DNA of 64,000 nt from Tritrichomonas musculus (Eukaryota; Parabasalia; Tritrichomonadida; Tritrichomonadidae): positions 1,426,001 through 1,490,000 of the forward strand of contig JAPFFF010000028.1 in the NCBI GenBank assembly GCA_039105265.1, read 5' to 3'. Below, piece after piece: positions 47,701 to 55,923 of the stretch. Below the pieces are notes generated by a model, which saw only the letters and a program-made list of their open reading frames with translations, made no database searches and was not told the origin of the DNA. A program made the position numbers and the translations under genes. The first letter of the stretch is position 1. The number at the start of each line of letters is the position of its first letter.

Positions 47701-48148
47701 GTTCTTCAAAGAATTTCTTTAATTTTGGCAATAATAATTTTCGTCCTTCATTATCTAATCTTTCAAAATCAATATACCAATTTGTGGGAGAATCTTCTAA
47801 TTTATCCATAATTCTATTTGTTATTTCAAACTGTGTTTTATTTTCTGTTTTTATTATTTTTTTAGGCTCTTCTTTGGATTCACTTTTTGAGACATTTTTA
47901 GGTTCACTTTTTGAGTCATTCTTATTTTTATTTTTTGAATCATTAATGCCTTTGAAATACCAATAGATTGCATCATAGTTATCCTTATCACCATCATAAC
48001 CTTTATCGAAATATAATTGGGCTTGAATATCATATATTAATTCTTCATTATTTTCCCACGCTTCATGAGGGTCTCCAGGGAACTTATCATTTATTATTAA
48101 TTCCATTAATTCGCATAATTGTTCAAAAGTGGCTTCTATAAGTTTCAT
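44699..48148 (-). CDS. Polinton protein-primed DNA polymerase B
   Basis: The protein has 1149 residues. After a Lys/Ser/Glu-rich N-terminus and an N-terminal domain of unknown role comes the 3'-5' exonuclease (YWYADFEADV, FHNLAYDIRM). The polymerase domain follows: motif A CDFDAVSLYPSAM, motif B KLIMNSCYGKT, motif C YYQDTDSMHIE. The arrangement is that of protein-primed family B polymerases of Polintons, which replicate linear DNA from a terminal protein. The gene starts about 55 bases inside the right inverted repeat boundary, pointing inward. Confidence 0.93.
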   Translation of the reverse strand: MKLIEATFEQLCELMELIINDKFPGDPHEAWENNEELIYDIQAQLYFDKGYDGDKDNYDAIYWYFKGINDSKNKNKNDSKSEPKNVSKSESKEEPKKIIKTENKTQFEITNRIMDKLEDSPTNWYIDFERLDNEGRKLLLPKLKKFFEEHIDTLPIVAKYKIAFKVNGQWHSKQLTPEIYKQFMDNLTEKHFIFDIENVVPEYFYEEGAEKIPEWSLFSAVKFDKFKGIDANKDVGGSFFQYLVNKNCPLNVKKYLKKLQIFTSLVNKKGKQRKELDDCCFIYALQQTGCYDDATLNKMRLRINTRYLSQKSLNELCMEFKLHIKLSFIDEDANGINKKRSVRSQKNSKDKYYLGIENAEPNRTHTMNIYNKHYFLEEKTPFSTYYINHLSECTEDKYNKEYNSGHWRNARYFINSSDLVRVLMKNNYFSLITFGQYKVLNTIFYKDVDSNIDLIDLDYNDEQCTKLIKEEKKKINKKITSRMYWYADFEADVSTEIHKPYMCVVQSANGKYKKCFKGEECAKKLLDYLDDEDVVYFHNLAYDIRMLANYGLCKSIIKGSKTMSADIKYNNKTIHFKDSLPILSCKLSQLPSMFNIEGIQKEIFPYKYYTLERLKTNIGTISEAGLNEDKQWTDEDYTLFNSNIDKIEGCRLSDNTFDMYKYAEFYCQQDVNILRIGFEKLREGFKNDFSVDPYKFISISSLANEVFNQRVYYPNGNLYKLGGHVRHFCSKAIYGGRCMTAYNKKWHTKKNLCDFDAVSLYPSAMKRLYTVEGKPKVIQPEQLNLEFLSKQSAYIVEIEITKINKHYAFPLIVQKINNLNKNNDYLPGEQTIKMIVDNITLEDYIEFQQIEFNILRGYYWDGKKDYRIRDCISDIFDKRLEYKKQNNPLQNLYKLIMNSCYGKTIEKPVEKDYKYLREGDELDKFWQKNYNKIVEDIQLNNSNIHAVKTLKQIDKHFNFSLLGIQVLSMSKRIMNEVMCLAFDIGCHIYYQDTDSMHIESADLPKLEKAFRDKYNRELIGKNLGQFHSDFPEINGHKEMPQAIESFFLMKKMYIDKLQDSTGDIAYMIRGKGLTQNSIKYKYNEDFNGDVMKLYEALFNGNSITFDLAKGQPCFDMNKNMTVSTRKKFERCIKTDYEEGDILQYFKYPV

Positions 48149-48203
48149 TTATAAAAAGAATAAAAATTTATAAAATATAAAATAATTTATACCTGATATT
48201 ATT

Positions 48204-48561
48204 TTTCATATCACATATCATATTACAAAATTTTTTTAAAATTTTATTTTCAATATTTTTAAAAAGTATAAATATATTAAAATTTTATGAGAAATTTTAG
48301 TTTTTTATCTCACATGTCAGACATCAAAATTTTGTCATAAAAGAGTCCATTTTTGATATATTTAAGGGCTAAAAAATGATTTTTTATGCGCAATATAGGG
48401 TCTCGTATAACAAATCAAAAACTGAAGACAGAAATGAAAATCATTAATGACCTATATTTATGGAGTCCGGTTCGAAGCTCGTCAAGAGCGGAGAACCGAG
48501 AAAGGGGGGAAGCGAAGCGTTTTAAGACCCCGGTCTTAAATCACCCCTTTTGTATACTACT
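48204..48561 (-). repeat. Polinton right terminal inverted repeat
   Basis: 358 bp, the reverse complement of 30992-31350. The only difference noticed is the length of one G-run. Confidence 0.93.
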
Positions 48562-48566
48562 TTGTT
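48562..48566. repeat. Polinton target-site duplication, right (TTGTT)
   Basis: Equals 30987-30991. Confidence 0.8.
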
Positions 48567-48690
48567 TTAATAGTGAAAGGCTCTAATTGAATGAAAAAAC
48601 AATATTCTTGTTGTTTCCAATCAATTTACGGAAGTACGAATCGAACAAGATAAACTTAAAATTATCAATGAAAATTTACATTAAATTTTG
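48567..48690 (+). other. Possible far end of the host gene interrupted by the Polinton
   Basis: One plus-strand frame here reads VVSNQFTEVRIEQDKLKIIN and then a stop, which is coding-like and similar in composition to the coiled-coil gene on the left flank. This is a weak inference; the sequence is short. Confidence 0.25.
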
Positions 48691-51098
48691 ACATTCAGAC
48701 AATTTTCTTGTTTTATGTTCAAGTAAATCATAATAATTTGATGAACGAAATTCTTTTCCACCTTTCTTCATGAAGAAAAATATATTTTTGTTTTTTATAT
48801 TTTTTCAAATAAAGCATAGAATTTTTGTTTCCAATATAAACAAGTTAAATGCTTATATAATTAAATATTAAATTAAAAATTATTATTAAAACAAATAATG
48901 ATCAAGTGTAATAGATAAATATTGAGAGAAACATTTATATTGATAAATATTTTTGTTTACCAAAGTTTTCACTCTTATCAAGATTATCTCTCAAATTTCA
49001 ATTAACAAAATCTTTTAGAATAACTTTTGAATGATTCAATCACAAAAAGAACGTTTATAATTTTGGTAAATCTTTATTTTTGAACTTTTTGGATTTTTTA
49101 CTCTCAATTTTTTTGAATGCTTATTTGTCATAATATCTTTATAATTTTACTATTTAAGAAGTAAGTATTCGAGGTTTTTATACCAATAAACACCATTTCA
49201 CAGCATTACAGGCATTATATGTTCAATAAAGAAGAAGAAAAATAAACTTCTATTTGCAATTTCCAATTTTTATTAAAATCGTTGTCTAAATTTCCCTTAT
49301 TTCCTGCTTTTAAGAGCATAATGCTGGTATTACCGATCCAATAAAAAAAATTGAGAGCAAAAGATGAAAAAGAAACCAATATTTAGCTTCAAATTTTGAA
49401 GATATATATGATCACAATTCTCACAAAAAGAACACAAATACGTCCAATGCGCTTTCACTCTTAACTAATAAACCTAATTATTGTATTTTATCACAAAATT
49501 GGTGCAAAACGATATATTTTTTTGCTCATTAAACACAAATAATTGCTTTTCTTATTCAATGCATATACTCATAGTTTATACTAGATGAAATACTGCATAT
49601 TTTAATGCATCTAAATTTTCTCACCCAAAGAAATGCTAATTATTATTTCATGATTTTTTTTTCTCAACAGAAAAATCTTAATAAATTCTATTTATGTATA
49701 TTAAAATATTTATAGTTTCTTCTTTTAGTATTTTGTTTACTTATTTTCATGCTTTTTTGCTTTTTTAAAAAAATCCAAATTGAGAGGAAAAAATCTAAAA
49801 AGTTCAACTATTTGTGAACAAATATACAAAGAAAAAAATTGAGGGGAAAAAATCTAAAAAGTTCAAAAAAAAATATTTACCATAATTTTTATAAACAAAA
49901 ATTATTTTATCTTTTTTCTTGTTTTTATTTTATTGAACATTACAAAACAGCAACCAGTCACGATTTTACACTTTTATATTATGTTATTACCAAGACAATT
50001 ATAAAAAACAACTTTTTTTTTCAAATTATCAGATACATTTATTTTTCCTCAAGAAATAAAGCCAAGTATCATATATGTCAATACATTTTATTATCGAAAA
50101 AACGATATTTACAGTTAAATCTTTTTATAAAACCTTTCATAGGAGGTCATCCAAGTTTTTTCACGAGTCTACCTTATTCAACCACGTTTTTTAAGAAATG
50201 TATTCAAAATTACTAAAATTGAATAGAACATTCCTACGTAAAATATACAGAAGTTTCTATACAGAAATTTTCACTTCACAGCTTCCACTAGATAAAAAGT
50301 TTTTGTTGGCTGCTGAGCCTAAAAAAATGAGAATAAAACTCTATTTAAGCACAATATTTAATATCAAGTGTGGTATATTTTGTTCACGCATGATAATATT
50401 ATTATTATTCGAATTTGTTTTAAGTAAACATTGCTTAATATGGTCATCCAAATATTGCATATTATCAATAATTTTTTTCATAATTCTAAATGGTCTTTGC
50501 ATAAAAATAAAATTCAGAATATTTCCTATATATTCCCAAAACATGAAAAGAAAAGGATTATTAGAATGCAATAAAACAAATCATTTTTTTATTAGACTTA
50601 TCAAAAATTGAAAGGAAAAAATTGAATAAGTATTCAAAAAGTTTGAAATCCGAGTTCATCCTTGAGGATTAATCTTAACGAAATTCTAGTAATATATTTC
50701 AATTGGATTAGGCTTGTTAAGTCTCGATTTTCGATATCGATAATTGATCCATTTTTCTGAAATTAGACTTGTTATTTTGAGAATCGATATCAAAAACGTC
50801 ACTTTTTTGCATCTGATACTCGATTATCAGTTTTAAAATCTGATATCGAGATTATCGATTATCAAGATATCATATATGAAATGTGATATGAAAATAATTG
50901 TAAACTTGATATCAATTACCGAGATCTCGAGATCTCAAACTGATTTATTTTTTTTTTATAATTGGTATTTGTGATTTTAAAATATTTAAAAATAAATAAT
51001 ATAATGCGTTGATGTTTATTTTAAGATTAAAATCAAAAAATACGTTCGATTAATCAAGATTCGATATCAAAAGAATATTTTTTTCGTATCACATTTCA
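48691..51098. other. AT-rich stretch without a recognised gene
   Basis: Two overlapping plus-strand open frames, 49839-50216 and 50198-50611, have Phe/Lys/Ile-rich low-complexity translations typical of AT-rich DNA and match no family I know. Between 50700 and 50940 there is a cluster of GATATC/ATCGAT-type short palindromes (GATATCGAGATTATCGATTA and similar), of unknown meaning. Confidence 0.4.
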
Positions 51099-51205
51099 TA
51101 AACTTTGTTTTTTAATTTTCGCGTGCAAAAAATAAATCATTCAATATTTGAAATAAATTCTTAGAAACCGTAAGTTTACACGCGAAAATTAAAAAACAAA
51201 GTTTA
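51099..51205. repeat. Perfect 27-bp inverted repeat (stem-loop)
   Basis: TAAACTTTGTTTTTTAATTT...CGCGTG at 51099-51125 is matched exactly in reverse complement at 51179-51205, with a 53-base loop. It lies about 220 bases downstream of the 3' end of the minus-strand ankyrin gene and could mark a terminus or a small foldback insertion. Confidence 0.7.
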
Positions 51206-51424
51206 CTTGATAATCGAATTCATCAATTAAAATTTTCAATCAATAGCATTTTATTATCGAAATTCAACATATTTAAGTGAAGAGCTCTCAATATGGTGAA
51301 GTTAGTTTCAATACAATTTAAAATCATATCTTAATTCATTATAAACTATTTTCACCATATTTACTATTCCAAAAAGTTGCTAATATATATATATATATAA
51401 ATTTTTTTTTTAATCAATTTTTAA
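51206..51424. other. AT-rich 3' flank of the ankyrin gene
   Basis: Contains a (TA)n microsatellite at about 51382-51399. No gene seen. Confidence 0.4.
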
Positions 51425-52858
51425 TTATACATCTTCTTCCTGCTCATCTTCATCTTCGTCGTCATCTTCATCTTCATCTTCATCTTCGTCGTCATCTTCA
51501 TCTTCATCTTCGTCTTCATCTTCATCTTCATCTTCGTCTTCATCTTCTACTTCATCAAAGACTTCTTCCTCTTCAAGATTGTCATTCGATATCGGTTTCA
51601 GCACAGCCATCACATCTTTTTTATAATAATTCCTCGCAATTCTCACAGCAGAGAGTCTAAAACGTCCTTTATCGTTCGGATCGACCAATTTGTGCTTCAA
51701 AATGTATTTCACAATGTACAGCTTTCCACTTCTCGAAGCCGACTGAAGAATTGTTTTTCCATACGAATTCAGCTTCTTGTAATCGACTTTGCATTCAAGG
51801 AGGAGGAATTTCATGAAGTCGATGTAGCCTTCAAAAGAAGCAATGTCGATCGGCGTTGAACCAATTTTTCCGAATTCGTTAATTGCGTCAGAATCGTCAA
51901 TTTCATGCAATTTCAACATTGCTCCATAATTTGACGCATAGATGCACTTAATGTATGCTTCTGCATCGATTCGGACTTGGTAATTCTGAATAACATACTC
52001 GATCAAATCGTTGTGAAAATACAAAATCGCGTTGTAAAGACACGAATTTTTTTTTTTCATTGATTCGATGTCGTGAATTTCTTTTTCAATGATATGAATA
52101 ATATCATAATTACCACCTGCAAATGACAAACTTAAAAGTCTTCGATAATTGACGTTTTGTGACTTGTTTATCAAAAATTTGAAGCAGTTAATTGAGCCGA
52201 AAAAAGATGAAATTTCAAGTGGAGTTGAATTTGGAAGTATAACATGAACATCGAAGAGTGATTTCTTAATTTTTTGATCAATATCGAAATTATTCAGTGA
52301 TATATATGATTGTAAACTATTCAAATCATCGTCCTTGATGAATTCTACAATTGGATGGATCGGATATAACATATTACGTTTTTTGATTTTTTCTTCGTCT
52401 TTTAATTGAAGAATATCTTTAAAATCATAAAGATGCATACGATTGCTAGTAATAAATTCGGTTGGTGTTATTAATACTTTTTCAGAATAACCATATTTTT
52501 CTTTGTCAATTAAATCACCATGTTTTGATAAACTGAACAACAGGAGAATAACTTGTGCACGTGCTATAATTTCATCATCAGCTATTCTATCTGATGAAAA
52601 AAATTCTTTAAATTTGTATAAATCAAAAGATTGATATAAATTAAGTAGTTTAACAGCACTGTTAAGAATATTTGGTTTGACTACTACAACAGATGCGATT
52701 AATCGAATTGTTGATAATGTTTTATTTTTATTCTTTAATAGATTATTTTCATCAATGAAATTTTTAACTTCGCTTATTTTTTCATCATCATCCATAGATA
52801 ATAAAAGGTCTTGTAGTTCATTATATTTTAAAAACTGATCGTGTATTTTGGTAGACAT
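51425..52858 (-). CDS. DUF3447/ankyrin protein with long acidic C-terminal tail
   Basis: The protein has 477 residues. Residues 1-150 form the helical N-terminal region typical of trichomonad ankyrin proteins. About 150-300 matches the DUF3447 style (TPLEISSFFGSINCFKFLIN, then a Asn-rich helical stretch). About 300-420 holds two to three ankyrin repeats (STPIDIASFEGYIDFMKFLL, KTILQSASRSGKLYIVKYIL). The last about 45 residues are almost pure Asp/Glu, encoded by a CATCTT/CGTC-type simple repeat at 51425-51560 whose length is probably variable. No signal peptide or membrane segment, so it is likely a cytoplasmic scaffold or binding protein. The start at 52856-52858 is followed upstream by the motif described at 52861-52910. 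Confidence 0.88.
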   Translation of the reverse strand: MSTKIHDQFLKYNELQDLLLSMDDDEKISEVKNFIDENNLLKNKNKTLSTIRLIASVVVVKPNILNSAVKLLNLYQSFDLYKFKEFFSSDRIADDEIIARAQVILLLFSLSKHGDLIDKEKYGYSEKVLITPTEFITSNRMHLYDFKDILQLKDEEKIKKRNMLYPIHPIVEFIKDDDLNSLQSYISLNNFDIDQKIKKSLFDVHVILPNSTPLEISSFFGSINCFKFLINKSQNVNYRRLLSLSFAGGNYDIIHIIEKEIHDIESMKKKNSCLYNAILYFHNDLIEYVIQNYQVRIDAEAYIKCIYASNYGAMLKLHEIDDSDAINEFGKIGSTPIDIASFEGYIDFMKFLLLECKVDYKKLNSYGKTILQSASRSGKLYIVKYILKHKLVDPNDKGRFRLSAVRIARNYYKKDVMAVLKPISNDNLEEEEVFDEVEDEDEDEDEDEDEDEDEDDDEDEDEDEDDDEDEDEQEEDV

Positions 52859-52860
52859 TT

Positions 52861-52910
52861 AATAAAATTGGCCTATTTAAAAAAAAATTTGACCATCATA
52901 AAAAATACGT
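52861..52910 (-). promoter_or_regulatory. Shared upstream block of ankyrin genes
   Basis: Plus strand AAAATTGGCCTAT, A/T-run, ATTTGACCAT, then AAAAAATACG. The same order of blocks occurs at 55845-55896, where a CAT also sits at its left. Close conservation inside AT-rich DNA just upstream of a start codon suggests a promoter. Confidence 0.4.
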
Positions 52911-53403
52911 TATATTTTATTTCAATATAGATTTATTTTTGGAGAGATAACTTTTGGTGTATGTTCATCATCATTGCTTAATGCCAATCCGAGTGTTCAC
53001 AATGTTGAAAATGATTTTTATGAAAGAATAAAATATAATTGAAATGATTATATTAATATTTTAAAATAAAAAAATTAAATGTTTTTTTTATGTCCATCTT
53101 TTTATGTTGATTGTAAAAAGCTTTGATGAATTGATTGTAAAATGATTTTTTTTAAAATTCTTCAATCAAGATTGATCTTTATTCAAAGTATAAAATTAAT
53201 ACTTGCTCTACCAACTTCATCTTATATATTTATTATTCGGTGTATTTTTACATCATCTTTCATAAGAACTTTGAGAAGAATTCTTTCCACCTTTCTGATC
53301 AAGTTCAAAATTTTGAGATGATCATTGAAAAATTTTCAATAAAATATTAAATATTGGTCAAATTTTGAATAAATGTAAAAAACAACGGTACCTTTTAAAC
53401 ACT
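52911..53403. other. AT-rich gap between divergent ankyrin and ABC genes
   Basis: No gene seen. Contains the upstream regions of both divergent genes. Confidence 0.4.
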
Positions 53404-53408
53404 TCATT
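53404..53408 (+). promoter_or_regulatory. Initiator TCATT before the ABC transporter
   Basis: Exact match to the trichomonad initiator TCA(Y)(W). The presumed +1 A at 53406 is 6 bases before the ATG, a leader length typical of trichomonads. Confidence 0.55.
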
Positions 53409-53411
53409 TTA

Positions 53412-55709
53412 ATGTCTAATTTTGAAGAAAATTCTAATGAAGAATATGATGAAATTAATATCATCGAAGCAGCTCCATTAATGAAACAACTTAAGATAAT
53501 GTTAAAAATCACTTTTTTACAGAGAATTAGGTCATCAACTTTATTTTTGGAAATTTTTTTACCAATTATTTTTTTTATTTTTTTATGTCTCTTTGCTGCA
53601 AAATTAGATTCTTATACTGATTCACTTTCTCACCCACAAACTGATGAGATGATCCCATTTTCAGCAATTTTAGGTTCAAATCCGAGCTATGGAATGATTC
53701 CAAAAAACGATAAATCTGTTAAGTTCATTGATATTCTTAACGATATTTCAGTGTCACCTATTAAAGATAAAGTTATTTATTTCAACAATTTTCAAGAATA
53801 TAAAGATTATGTATTTGCAAATAAAGAAGTAAATGATATGTTTTATTGCTCAGAATTGGAATATTCATCAGATACACAAGAGAATTCAATTCGAATTTCA
53901 TCAAATGGCATGACAGTTGGTTCACTCCCTTTTTTAGTCCAAGATTTATGTGCGACATTCATTAATTATTCTAGTGATTCATCTCTCAATCATCCACGAA
54001 TTTTTTTAAATTACAAGAAATATCCGCATTCTTCAATATTTAAAAGCGACCATGACACAGGCTTAAATGTTGCTATATTTGGTACCGTTCATTCATTGGC
54101 GTGCCTATTGACAACGGCCACATATTATGGAACTGAAGCAGAAAGTGGACTTCGTGATTTATTTACTTTTGTTGGCCTCAGTTTTTTCATAAATGAGATT
54201 CGATGGTACATTGTGAGTGTTGTCATCATTTTTATCGTTTCAATTCCATGCATAATTGCATTAACAATTATAATCAAAATCAACTTTTTCTTGATTTTAA
54301 TATTTTACATTTTAGTATCAGCAAGTTACAGTTCTTATTTGCTTTTCCTCATGTCACTGTGGCCAACACATCAAATGGGAAACGTTGTTACATACGTGAT
54401 TTTATTTTCCTTATTTATTTGCATATTCTGGGGATTCTTTGATTGGCTTTATAAAGATTCAGGATATACACAAAAGTACATTTTTAGTGTATTTCCTAAT
54501 GTTGCAATGTCATTCACATTGGCACAGATTGGAGCAGGAAGTGTAACCAAATTTAATCAAATGAATGGTCCTTCTTGTTATCCTGTAAAAAACGGTTTTA
54601 TATATCTCTCAGTTGAAACAATTGTATATTTCATATTGTATATTTTTACTGAAACTTTTAAAAAACGGTTATGGTTACCAGCACCAATTAAATGGGGAAA
54701 ACCGTTAAAGAAAACCGGAATTGAAAACACAAGTGAAATGAATGTAATTAATGTTGAAAATGTCACAAAAAAATATAAAGAAAATACTGCTTTAAATAAC
54801 GTATCTTTCAGTGTTAATCAAGGTGAAACACTTGCAATTGTTGGTCCAAATGGTGCAGGAAAGTCTACTTTAATGTCACTTTTGTCTGGAACTTTGAATT
54901 TGGACGATGGCAACATCTTTTTCAAAGGAATTGACATAATGAAAAATACAAAGAAAATCCATCAAGTTGCTGGTTTATGTCCGCAAAAAAATATTTTTAT
55001 GAATGAACTAACATTGGACGAATGGTTGAAAACAGTTTGCATTCTTCGTAACAACCCCGATTTTGATTATGAAGACATCTTGATGTCCCTCGGACTTGAA
55101 GAACAGCGAAATTATAGATTGGGCAAAATGAGTGGTGGAAATCAGAGAAAAGCCTGCCTTGCTGCAGCTCTTGTTTGCCATCCTCCAATTGTAATTTTGG
55201 ATGAAGCGACAAGCGGAGTTGATTTCACAAGTCGGACAAGAATTTGGTCAATAATTTCAGGATTGGATAGAACAACCGTTATTATGGCAACTCACACACT
55301 AGAAGAATGTGAGAAAATTGCCGATAGAATAATGGTGATTTTCGATGGGGAAATCGCGTATCTTGAAACACCAAACGATTTGAGACAAGCATTTAACTGT
55401 GGCTATACAATCATCACTGACAAAGAGAACTTAGATGCATTTGAAAATATAATTAATGAAGTTGAAATTGACAATTCAATAAAAATTGAAGATGAAAAAG
55501 CTGAACTTTCAATATCAGCTGACAATTCTATGATATTGTCTTCCATCCTTAAAAAGATTAGTTTTAAGTACATTTTATCAATTCAATCACTTGAAGAATC
55601 AATTTTTGATAATATTCATAAGCATGAAATGATTAGATCCAGTGAAAATATAAATGAGCATAGTTTATTTGGCTCTGAAGATTTATCTGTCATTCATCCA
55701 AGCATATAA
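53412..55709 (+). CDS. ABC transporter, ABCA-type half transporter
   Basis: The protein has 765 residues. One membrane segment lies near residues 45-65 (LFLEIFLPIIFFIFLCLF), with a large lumenal or extracellular loop to about residue 215. A cluster of five to six membrane segments follows (about 220-420), with the coupling motif TEAESGLRDLF between the first two. One nucleotide-binding domain comes next: Walker A GPNGAGKST (about 478-486), signature MSGGNQRK (about 573), Walker B VILDEATSGVD (about 592-602) and switch His in MATHTLEECEKIADR (about 626). A regulatory-type C-terminal tail closes it. All ATPase residues are present. ABCA proteins mostly move lipids. As a half-size protein it should work as a dimer. 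The substrate is unknown. Confidence 0.93.
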   Translation: MSNFEENSNEEYDEINIIEAAPLMKQLKIMLKITFLQRIRSSTLFLEIFLPIIFFIFLCLFAAKLDSYTDSLSHPQTDEMIPFSAILGSNPSYGMIPKNDKSVKFIDILNDISVSPIKDKVIYFNNFQEYKDYVFANKEVNDMFYCSELEYSSDTQENSIRISSNGMTVGSLPFLVQDLCATFINYSSDSSLNHPRIFLNYKKYPHSSIFKSDHDTGLNVAIFGTVHSLACLLTTATYYGTEAESGLRDLFTFVGLSFFINEIRWYIVSVVIIFIVSIPCIIALTIIIKINFFLILIFYILVSASYSSYLLFLMSLWPTHQMGNVVTYVILFSLFICIFWGFFDWLYKDSGYTQKYIFSVFPNVAMSFTLAQIGAGSVTKFNQMNGPSCYPVKNGFIYLSVETIVYFILYIFTETFKKRLWLPAPIKWGKPLKKTGIENTSEMNVINVENVTKKYKENTALNNVSFSVNQGETLAIVGPNGAGKSTLMSLLSGTLNLDDGNIFFKGIDIMKNTKKIHQVAGLCPQKNIFMNELTLDEWLKTVCILRNNPDFDYEDILMSLGLEEQRNYRLGKMSGGNQRKACLAAALVCHPPIVILDEATSGVDFTSRTRIWSIISGLDRTTVIMATHTLEECEKIADRIMVIFDGEIAYLETPNDLRQAFNCGYTIITDKENLDAFENIINEVEIDNSIKIEDEKAELSISADNSMILSSILKKISFKYILSIQSLEESIFDNIHKHEMIRSSENINEHSLFGSEDLSVIHPSI

Positions 55710-55844
55710 TTATAAAAAATGTAATATTTTTTTTAGGTTTCTTTTTCTTCAAAAAAATTAGTTTTTTTTTAATTTTAATCACTAAAATTACATGAGAAAT
55801 CTAGAGAATGACAAATGGAAGCAATCAAAGCAGTAAAATGTATA

Positions 55845-55896
55845 CATTATAAAATTGGCCTATATATTTTATAATTTTGACCATAATGAAAAAACG
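55845..55896. promoter_or_regulatory. Second copy of the ankyrin upstream block, apparently without its gene
   Basis: CATTATAAAATTGGCCTATA ... TTTTGACCATAATG ... AAAAAACG parallels 52856-52910, including a CAT (ATG on the minus strand) at the left edge, but no minus-strand ankyrin gene follows it. Confidence 0.4.
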
Positions 55897-55923
55897 TTTT
55901 TTTTTTTTTTTTTTTGATAACTA

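Larger units (their letters stand above)
30992..48561. mobile_element. Maverick/Polinton DNA transposon, looks whole, young
   Basis: A 17,570-bp element with 359/358-bp terminal inverted repeats beginning AGTAGTATACAAAAGG and a 5-bp target duplication TTGTT. It encodes a protein-primed family B DNA polymerase, a retroviral-type integrase, a FtsK/HerA-like packaging ATPase, a presumed major capsid protein, a fibre-like giant protein and several small proteins. This is the hallmark set of Polintons, which are large in trichomonad genomes. The two inverted repeats differ at a single visible site, so insertion is recent. No obvious breaks were seen in its genes. A maturation protease was not recognised. 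It sits inside a host coiled-coil gene. Confidence 0.95.

Noticed and set aside
49839-50611. Two overlapping Phe/Lys/Ile-rich frames as genes or a transposase relic
   Set aside because: Low-complexity composition expected of AT-rich DNA, no motif of any transposase seen on either strand.
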